NCBI RefSeq assembly: GCF_039545795.1
Contig: NZ_CP154260.1
Coordinates: forward strand, 625,001 to 689,000
From: Chitinophaga niabensis
GTDB taxonomy: Bacteria; Bacteroidota; Bacteroidia; Chitinophagales; Chitinophagaceae
Length of the DNA stretch: 64,000 nt
Direction: 5' to 3'
The position numbers and the translations under genes are program-made. Shown here piece after piece: positions 58,416-64,000 of this stretch; position 1 is the stretch's first letter, and each line of letters begins with the position of its first letter. Under the pieces are notes generated by a model, which was not told where the DNA came from, searched no databases, and worked only from the letters and a program-made list of their open reading frames with translations.

Positions 58416-58817
58416 TTACCGGACAAGCGTGTATACGTTGTAGCAACCTTCTATACAAGCCGGGTCAATGGGATAAAGGATCAATAACTCTTTTCCAATA
58501 ACATACTTAAGAACATGGGCTGTTGGGCGCGAGGTACTGGTTAAGGAGATCCTGTTACTATCAATTCTATAATGATCATTCCCGTTGGCCACAGCAGGCG
58601 AAGCGCTAAACTGGCCATCGCTTTTGAATTCAATATAAACAGGATTATTCGGATCAGCAGGTCTGATCTCCAGTGGCCCGCCAGTGCTGATAGCTGATTG
58701 CTTAAGTTTCCATTTACCAACAAGCCAATGGTATTCTACCGGTTCTTTGCCCTTGTCTCTATTTTTCTTGCAGGCAAATAGTAAAAAAAGCATACAGGTG
58801 TAGAGTAGATATTTCAT
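58416..58817 (-). CDS. Small lipoprotein, lipocalin-like
   Basis: A 133-residue lipoprotein with lipobox LLFAC (Cys16). The mature part reads LVGKWKLKQSAI...YIEFKSDGQFSASP...RISLTSTS, the pattern of Bacteroidota 'lipocalin-like' small lipoproteins. The ligand is unknown. It is transcribed alone, opposite the NmrA-type gene, with the ECF sigma gene divergent upstream. Confidence 0.8.
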   Translation of the reverse strand: MKYLLYTCMLFLLFACKKNRDKGKEPVEYHWLVGKWKLKQSAISTGGPLEIRPADPNNPVYIEFKSDGQFSASPAVANGNDHYRIDSNRISLTSTSRPTAHVLKYVIGKELLILYPIDPACIEGCYNVYTLVR

Positions 58818-58935
58818 GTCGTGGTGTTTAATGGTGAAACGGCAAAAAGACGGGAAAGGTTACACAGCATGGGAGCCAAAAGGAAATTTCGTCCAATTGG
58901 ATAAAATTCCTTACTTTTTCGCCACTAGATAAGTC

Positions 58936-59496
58936 ATGGGTTCAAACCTAACACAACACGTCGACAGTTGGTATGCCAAGTTTCATGCGCACCTGATCTA
59001 TATCGCCACCCGTTGGGGATATGGGGAGGAAGAGAGCAGAGACCAGGTACAGCAATTCTTCCTGGAACTGCTGCAAAAGAACCTCGAGCCTGCTGATATT
59101 CAACATCCCAAAGCTTACCTCACCCGGGCTTTCGGCCGTAAGCTGATAGATGACTACCGCCGTTCGAAGCAACAGCAGCCCAAAGCAGAATTGACAGAAA
59201 ATACGGCCTACGAACCCTCCGTGCTGGAAAACCTGGTCCGCCTTCAATCTAATGAAGAACTCCTGGCCTCTATCAGAGCTGCATTCAAACGTCTCCCTGC
59301 CCGCTGCCAGAACGTGATCCACCTCAAATACTATGAGGGCCTCACCACAGAGCAGATCGCAGAACGAACAGGCCTCAATACCCGCTCCGTATACAACAAC
59401 CTCTACGAAGGCATTAAAGCCCTCCGTGAGGAGCTGAGGAATTCCAATCCAAGGTTGAAGTTTGCCGCCATTTTCTCCCTGCTGCCAGCGCTTTAA
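58936..59496 (+). CDS. ECF RNA polymerase sigma factor
   Basis: A 186-residue ECF sigma factor: region 2 (about 18-85) with ATRWGYGEEESRDQVQQFFLELLQ and HPKAYLTRAFGRKLIDDYRR, and region 4 (about 118-172) with AFKRLPARCQNVIHLKYYEGLTTEQIAERTGLNTRSVYNNLYEGIKAL as its helix-turn-helix. It stands before a FecR anti-sigma gene and an STN-containing SusC receptor, the classical cell-surface signalling triad, so it most likely drives the SusC unit. Its last seven codons are copied downstream by a 32-bp duplication. Confidence 0.94.
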   Translation: MGSNLTQHVDSWYAKFHAHLIYIATRWGYGEEESRDQVQQFFLELLQKNLEPADIQHPKAYLTRAFGRKLIDDYRRSKQQQPKAELTENTAYEPSVLENLVRLQSNEELLASIRAAFKRLPARCQNVIHLKYYEGLTTEQIAERTGLNTRSVYNNLYEGIKALREELRNSNPRLKFAAIFSLLPAL

Positions 59497-59553
59497 GCAA
59501 CCCCCGGCAAATAAATCACCATTCTCCCTGCTGCCAGCGCTTTAAGCAACCCC
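59473..59553 (+). repeat. 32-bp exact direct duplication of the sigma-factor 3' end
   Basis: The segment 59473-59504, covering the last seven codons and stop of the sigma gene plus CCCC, is repeated exactly at 59522-59553, period 49. The copy is non-coding. The 17-base stretch between the copies contains CGGCAAATAAATCACCA. This looks like a recent slippage duplication. Confidence 0.97.
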
Positions 59554-59622
59554 TCAAAAAAAACTTCCCCAAAAGTTGGTAAAAGAAACCTCTCCCTCCG
59601 TCTATAGAGGAAACAGGTACAT

Positions 59623-60666
59623 ATGCCGGACCGTTATGAAATCGAGGAACTCGTCATAAACGACAGTTTTATCAACTATTGCTTTAACAGGAACCCATCA
59701 GATACTACCCACTGGAAAAACTACCTCACCGAACATCCGGAAGAGGCAGCCACCATCGCTGAGGCCCGGGAACTGGTACTCGGCATCTCCCTCATGTTAA
59801 TAGAAACAAAGGAAGAAGAAACCGTTGTGATCCCCATGCATAGCAGGAGAAAAAACCTCCAAACCCTCTTCGCCGCAGCCGCCATCGCAGCCGTGATCGC
59901 TGTTTCCACGTTTTTCCTCTTCAGAAATAAGCCAGAGGTATCAGTGGCGCCGCAATTATATGCATTCACCACCGCCCTCGCAGAAAAGCGCACGATCAAA
60001 TTGCCTGACAGCTCTACCGTGATCCTCAACGCCGGATCGGAATTGCTGCTGGACAAGGATTTTGGCAGAGAAAACCGCACCGTAAGCCTGAAAGGAGAAG
60101 CTTTGTTTGAAGTACAGCACGATGCGGAAAAACCTTTCATCGTAGGTGTAGAAGGGTATGATGTTAAAGTATTGGGTACGGTATTCAATGTAAAAGCATA
60201 TCCCGGAGACAAAAAAAGCGAAACCTCCCTGATCAGCGGAAAGGTAGAGATCTACCTGAAACATACGGCCGCAGCTTATAAAACCCTGCTGCCAAAAGAG
60301 AAGTTTGTGATCGTAAAAGACCTGGAGGCGTTGCCGGCATCATCCGCACCCGCAGATATAAAGCCGCGTTCCACTGCAATTATGCCGCTGTCTTACAACC
60401 GCAACCTGGTGAACGTGGAAACCGCATGGTCACAGAACCGCCTGGTGTTTGAAAATGAAACCTTCAGCGATATCCGGCAAAAGCTGGAACGCTGGTTCAA
60501 CGTACAGATCATCTTTGAAGATAAAATAGTAGAGCAGTATACATTCACCGCCACTTTTGAAAAGGAAGATATCAACCAGGTTATGAAAGCCCTGCAGGCT
60601 TCTTATGGATTCAAGTATAACATTAAAGGAAAAGAGATCAAGATCAGTCACCAAAATCGGAGATAA
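59623..60666 (+). CDS. FecR-type anti-sigma factor with DUF4974 domain
   Basis: A 347-residue inner-membrane regulator. The cytoplasmic N-terminal part (about 1-75) should bind the sigma factor; one hydrophobic helix lies at about 80-99. Then come a periplasmic FecR domain (about 110-215: KRTIKLPDSSTVILNAGSEL, FIVGVEGYDVKVLGTVFNVKAY) and a C-terminal DUF4974 domain (about 265-343). It would receive the signal from the STN domain of the SusC receptor and release the sigma factor. Confidence 0.95.
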   Translation: MPDRYEIEELVINDSFINYCFNRNPSDTTHWKNYLTEHPEEAATIAEARELVLGISLMLIETKEEETVVIPMHSRRKNLQTLFAAAAIAAVIAVSTFFLFRNKPEVSVAPQLYAFTTALAEKRTIKLPDSSTVILNAGSELLLDKDFGRENRTVSLKGEALFEVQHDAEKPFIVGVEGYDVKVLGTVFNVKAYPGDKKSETSLISGKVEIYLKHTAAAYKTLLPKEKFVIVKDLEALPASSAPADIKPRSTAIMPLSYNRNLVNVETAWSQNRLVFENETFSDIRQKLERWFNVQIIFEDKIVEQYTFTATFEKEDINQVMKALQASYGFKYNIKGKEIKISHQNRR

Positions 60667-60709
60667 CGTTTTTTACATATAGCAATCACAATTCCCATTT
60701 AAAAAAGGA

Positions 60710-60738
60710 GGGGAGCACAGCTGGTACCTGTTCTCCCC
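60710..60738 (+). promoter_or_regulatory. Leader hairpin before the SusC gene
   Basis: GGGGAG-C-ACAG (60710-60720) pairs with CTGT-T-CTCCCC (60728-60738), ten pairs with one mismatch and a 7-base loop. No T tract follows directly; ATTTTTAAC lies 32 bases on. A second small dyad (GCAGCA-TTGCTGC region, 60753-60765) follows. The element may act as an mRNA stabiliser or attenuator between fecR and susC. Confidence 0.5.
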
Positions 60739-60800
60739 TGGCTAAAAACAAGGGCAGCATTGCTGCGCCGCATTTTTAACATTTAAACCTCCTCTAAGGT

Positions 60801-63800
60801 ATGAAAAACACCTGTATTAAACTGCCCTCCCGGAGGGCGTTTAAAAAGATTCTACTTATGAAACTGACAACGGCATTGTTGCTGCTTACCACATTGCAGG
60901 TGACGGCATATGAAGGAAACTCGCAGAATAAGGTCAGTGTGGATTTTCGTAACACACAACTCACCCGCGCACTGAAGGAAGTGGAACGCAAAACGGATTA
61001 CCGCTTCGTGTTCAGCAACCTTGTATTGAATGAGGGTGTGAAAGTGACGGTGGACGCCAGGAACGTCCCCGTTTTAGACCTGCTCTCACAAATGCTCAAC
61101 GGCACCGGCCTCGTTTTTGATAAACTTGGCGAAAACCTGGTGGTCATCAAAAAAGAAGAAACGCCGCTGGGAGAGATCACCGTAAAAGGAAAGGTCACAG
61201 ACCGCACGGGTTTGCCCCTTCCGGGTGTTAGCATTGTATCCGGCCCCGGAAAAGGCACGATATCAAATGAACAGGGAGAATACTCCATCCGCATAGATGA
61301 AAAAGGCACGCTCACATTCAGCTTTATCGGATACGCCCCACAAGCCATCCCCATAAACGGCCGGACGTCCATTAACGTTACCCTGCTGGAAAGTAAGGAT
61401 ACGGAGCTGAACGAAGTGGTGGTAGTTGGTTATGGTACCATGAACAAACGCGACCTCACGGGCGCCGTTACAAAACTGGGCCAGGAAGATCTGATCGCAG
61501 GCTCCGTATCCCCGCTGATGGCTATCCAGGGAAAAGTACCCGGCCTTACAGTGATCTCCACCAATGGAACCGATCCCAATGCAGGGGTATCATTACAACT
61601 GCGTGGTGTGAATTCCATCAATGCCGCACAGGGTCCCTTGGTGGTAATTGATGGTATCCCCGGTGGTAACATCAACACGGTAGTAAAAGAAGATATTGAA
61701 TCCATCAGCGTATTACGCGATGCATCTGCCGGCGCCATCTATGGTACCAGGGCTTCCGGCGGCGTGATCCTGATCACCACTAAAAAAGCAAAGGCCGGCA
61801 TGCTCCGCGCCACCTTTACCAGCGAATTATTCCTGGAATCTATCCGCAGAAGACCGGAATCCCTTACCGCAGAAGAATTTGTAGCTAATAAAGTGGGTAC
61901 AGACCTGGGGCATAAAACAGACTGGTACAAAGAAGTGACCAACAAATCTCCCTTTAGCCAGCGTTACGTATTGAACGTAAATGGTGGAACGGAAAATGCA
62001 CAGGTATACGCTTCCTTCATGACGCGTAATGCAACGGGCATGGCCATAGAATCCAAAAGAAAGGAATACAGCGGCCGCATCAATACCCATTTCACTTTTT
62101 TCAATGGTGTAGCAGAACTCAGTACCAACGTCAGCTACATCCAGGCCAATGCCACCTTTAGTGATAATGGTATTTTCAACATGGCACTCACCATGAACCC
62201 CACGGAAACACCTTATAACGCAAATGATGTAACCGGTTATAATATTCCTCTTGGTGGCTTTGATTATTTTAACCCCATCGCAGAGGTAAAACTGAGAAAG
62301 GACCTGGGCCAATATAAAAACCTGCTGGCCAGTTCCACACTCCGGCTCAATATCACCAAAGACTTTTATGCTTCAGGTATGATAGCATTAAAGAATGATA
62401 CGGAACATAAGAACTACTACCGCTCAGCACAGCACCGCATTTCCAGGAATGATAATGTTGACGGGAATGCCAGCCAGTCCTATTCCCGCTGGGACGATCG
62501 CACACTGGAACTAACCTTGAATTACAACAAGAATATCGGCCACCATTACATCAATGCCGTAGGTGGTTATACCTACCAGGATTTTAATGGCCAGGGCTTC
62601 AGTGCCAATAACTCCAACTTTCCGGTAGATGGTATTCAGGACAATGATATGGGTACCGGTACCTGGCTGGCAGACGGCCGCGCAGGTATTGGATCCTGGA
62701 AGAGCAATACCGTAAAACTGATCGCGTTCTTCGCGAGAGTGAACTACTCTTTCAGGGATCGTTATATCCTCACTGCTTCACTGCGGCATGAAGGATCTTC
62801 CAAATTCGCACCCGGTAACCAATGGGGTGATTTCCCGGGTATCTCAGCCGCATGGCGTATTTCAGAAGAGACCTTCCTGAAAAACTCCAACCTGGTGAGC
62901 AACCTGAAACTCCGTGGCGGTTATGGCGCTACCGGTAACGAAGGATTCAACGCCAATGTATCTACCCGTGTTTATGGAGCAGACACCTGGTGGCTGGCAG
63001 ATGGAGAATGGATGCGTACATATGGTGTGCTGCACAACCAGAATAAAAACATCCGCTGGGAAGTAAAAAAAGAAGTGAACGTAGGTCTTGATTTCGGTTT
63101 GTTTAACGACAGGCTGAATGGTCGTGTTGACTTTTACCAACGCCGTGTTGATGATATGATCTACGATGTGAGCGTCTCCCAGCCACCCGCTATTCATGAC
63201 AAAACCAGTGTGAATGTTGGTAACATGGATAATAAAGGATATGAAATTGAACTTAACTGGGTAGCCATAAAAAATGCAGACTGGAATTATACCACCGGCA
63301 TCATAGCTTCAGGTAACCGCAGTACATTGACCACATTGAACGGCGGGCAAACTTTTGCAGACCGTAAAAGTTTCCCTGCCCCCGGTAATCCCGGAACTGC
63401 CGTGAGGCTCTATCCCGGAGAAGATATCGGCCGTTTCTTTATCTGGCGTTTTGCCGGATTTACAGATGCCGGTAACTGGATGCTCTATGATAAAACAGGT
63501 AAACCATTTGATGTGAAGGCACAGGCGAAAAAGAATGAAGACAAAGTGTTCATCGGTAATGCCATCCCTAAAGTAATGTTGTCCTGGAATCATAGCCTTA
63601 GCTGGAAGAACTTTGATGCGGGCCTCTATATGCGTAGCTGGATAGGCCACGATGTATTCAATATGATCAACATGTACTACGGCCTTCCGACTGTAAAGGG
63701 GCAGAATGTACTACGTGATGCATTCGATAAGAACAAGAACGTAAAAGGTGAAAAAGAACTGACCGATTACTGGCTGGAAAAAGGCACCTTCCTGAAACTT

Positions 63801-64000
63801 GATGCATTCAACATCGGATACACCTTCCCTGCACAAACAGTGAAACCATTGAAGGGCCTGCGCCTGTATGTAACTGCGCGCGACCTCTTTGTACTCACCA
63901 ATTATAGTGGTCTGGACCCTGAAGTGAACATCAACGGGCTGGAACCTGGTTTTGAAGAACGGAATGTATATCCGAAAACACGCACGTTCATGTTCGGCCT
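60801..64000 (+). CDS. SusC/RagA-family TonB-dependent receptor with STN signalling domain (3' end cut by window)
   Basis: An outer-membrane receptor open from 60801 to the window end. The last visible residues are RNVYPKTRTFMFG, the conserved terminus of SusC proteins, so only a few residues are missing. The order is a long signal region (ending near TLQVTA), an STN domain (about 45-110), a CarboxypepD_reg-like domain (about 130-200), the LNEVVVVGYGT TonB-box-like motif at 203-213, a plug with IDGIPGGN and DIESISVLRDASAGAIYGTRASGG, then the barrel. The STN domain should signal through the FecR protein encoded just before it. Glycan specificity is unknown and a SusD partner would lie beyond the window. 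Confidence 0.96.
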   Translation, partial: MKNTCIKLPSRRAFKKILLMKLTTALLLLTTLQVTAYEGNSQNKVSVDFRNTQLTRALKEVERKTDYRFVFSNLVLNEGVKVTVDARNVPVLDLLSQMLNGTGLVFDKLGENLVVIKKEETPLGEITVKGKVTDRTGLPLPGVSIVSGPGKGTISNEQGEYSIRIDEKGTLTFSFIGYAPQAIPINGRTSINVTLLESKDTELNEVVVVGYGTMNKRDLTGAVTKLGQEDLIAGSVSPLMAIQGKVPGLTVISTNGTDPNAGVSLQLRGVNSINAAQGPLVVIDGIPGGNINTVVKEDIESISVLRDASAGAIYGTRASGGVILITTKKAKAGMLRATFTSELFLESIRRRPESLTAEEFVANKVGTDLGHKTDWYKEVTNKSPFSQRYVLNVNGGTENAQVYASFMTRNATGMAIESKRKEYSGRINTHFTFFNGVAELSTNVSYIQANATFSDNGIFNMALTMNPTETPYNANDVTGYNIPLGGFDYFNPIAEVKLRKDLGQYKNLLASSTLRLNITKDFYASGMIALKNDTEHKNYYRSAQHRISRNDNVDGNASQSYSRWDDRTLELTLNYNKNIGHHYINAVGGYTYQDFNGQGFSANNSNFPVDGIQDNDMGTGTWLADGRAGIGSWKSNTVKLIAFFARVNYSFRDRYILTASLRHEGSSKFAPGNQWGDFPGISAAWRISEETFLKNSNLVSNLKLRGGYGATGNEGFNANVSTRVYGADTWWLADGEWMRTYGVLHNQNKNIRWEVKKEVNVGLDFGLFNDRLNGRVDFYQRRVDDMIYDVSVSQPPAIHDKTSVNVGNMDNKGYEIELNWVAIKNADWNYTTGIIASGNRSTLTTLNGGQTFADRKSFPAPGNPGTAVRLYPGEDIGRFFIWRFAGFTDAGNWMLYDKTGKPFDVKAQAKKNEDKVFIGNAIPKVMLSWNHSLSWKNFDAGLYMRSWIGHDVFNMINMYYGLPTVKGQNVLRDAFDKNKNVKGEKELTDYWLEKGTFLKLDAFNIGYTFPAQTVKPLKGLRLYVTARDLFVLTNYSGLDPEVNINGLEPGFEERNVYPKTRTFMFG

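Noticed and set aside
1..64000. tRNA, rRNA, IS elements, prophage, attachment sites, replication origin
   Set aside because: Looked for by eye on both strands; no cloverleaf-like gene, transposase or integrase sequence or origin-like cluster was recognised. Small RNAs cannot be excluded without expression data.

Overview
The window is chromosomal DNA of a Bacteroidota bacterium, most likely Chitinophaga or a close relative in the Chitinophagaceae. Several things point there: TAnnTTTG-type -7 promoter boxes, almost no Shine-Dalgarno sequences, a SusC-type TonB receptor behind an ECF sigma/FecR pair, DUF4270 and DUF4369 proteins, a type IX secretion C-terminal domain, and a flexirubin/aryl-polyene pigment locus whose ammonia-lyase closely resembles the known Flavobacterium johnsoniae tyrosine ammonia-lyase. 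Coding density is very high; no tRNA, rRNA, CRISPR array, IS element or prophage was recognised.

Layout. 1-2112: end of the histidine operon (hisA-hisF-hisIE). 2109-4437: two paralogous secreted TlpA-type thioredoxins, followed by an 11-unit GGCCT minisatellite. 4602-8359: a BlaI/BlaR1-like regulatory operon with a putative double operator over its promoter; its M56 peptidase carries an unusual C-terminal array of TonB-box-like repeats and a type IX sorting domain. 8421-14901: FGE-type lipoprotein, GH1 glycosidase, an outer-membrane protein/DUF4270 pair and a kelch lipoprotein. 15056-17220: LytS/LytTR two-component pair preceded by a 22-nt direct repeat. 17260-19879 (minus): cysteine desulfurase and phosphoglucosamine mutase, each with its own terminator. 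20024-25427: an envelope/metal group (LtaS-like phosphotransferase, methyltransferase, PAP2, ZIP, CNNM/CorC).

25592-50881: a 25-gene, single-strand, mostly overlapping flexirubin/aryl-polyene locus. Tyrosine ammonia-lyase would make p-coumarate and a PaaK-type ligase would activate it. Two ACPs (activated by AcpS), three intact ketosynthases, one Cys/His-less ketosynthase (chain-length-factor-like), one half-length ketosynthase, a ketoreductase and two dehydratases would build the polyene. A methyltransferase and a flavin-dependent halogenase-like enzyme would decorate the ring. Acyltransferases, a GT2-DUF2062 protein, a LolA-like carrier, a lipoprotein and a giant MMPL-PlsC-methyltransferase fusion would acylate the product and move it to the outer membrane. 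I see no KAS III-type DarB-like synthase, so the dialkylresorcinol half, if made, must be encoded elsewhere.

50921-58817: secreted hydrolase, fibre-like protein, DUF6702 protein, HupE/UreJ protein, M1 peptidase, a subclass B3-type metallo-beta-lactamase with all six zinc ligands, an NmrA-type protein and a small lipoprotein. 58936-64000: an ECF sigma factor, FecR anti-sigma factor and SusC receptor with an STN signalling domain, which runs off the end a few residues short of its terminus.
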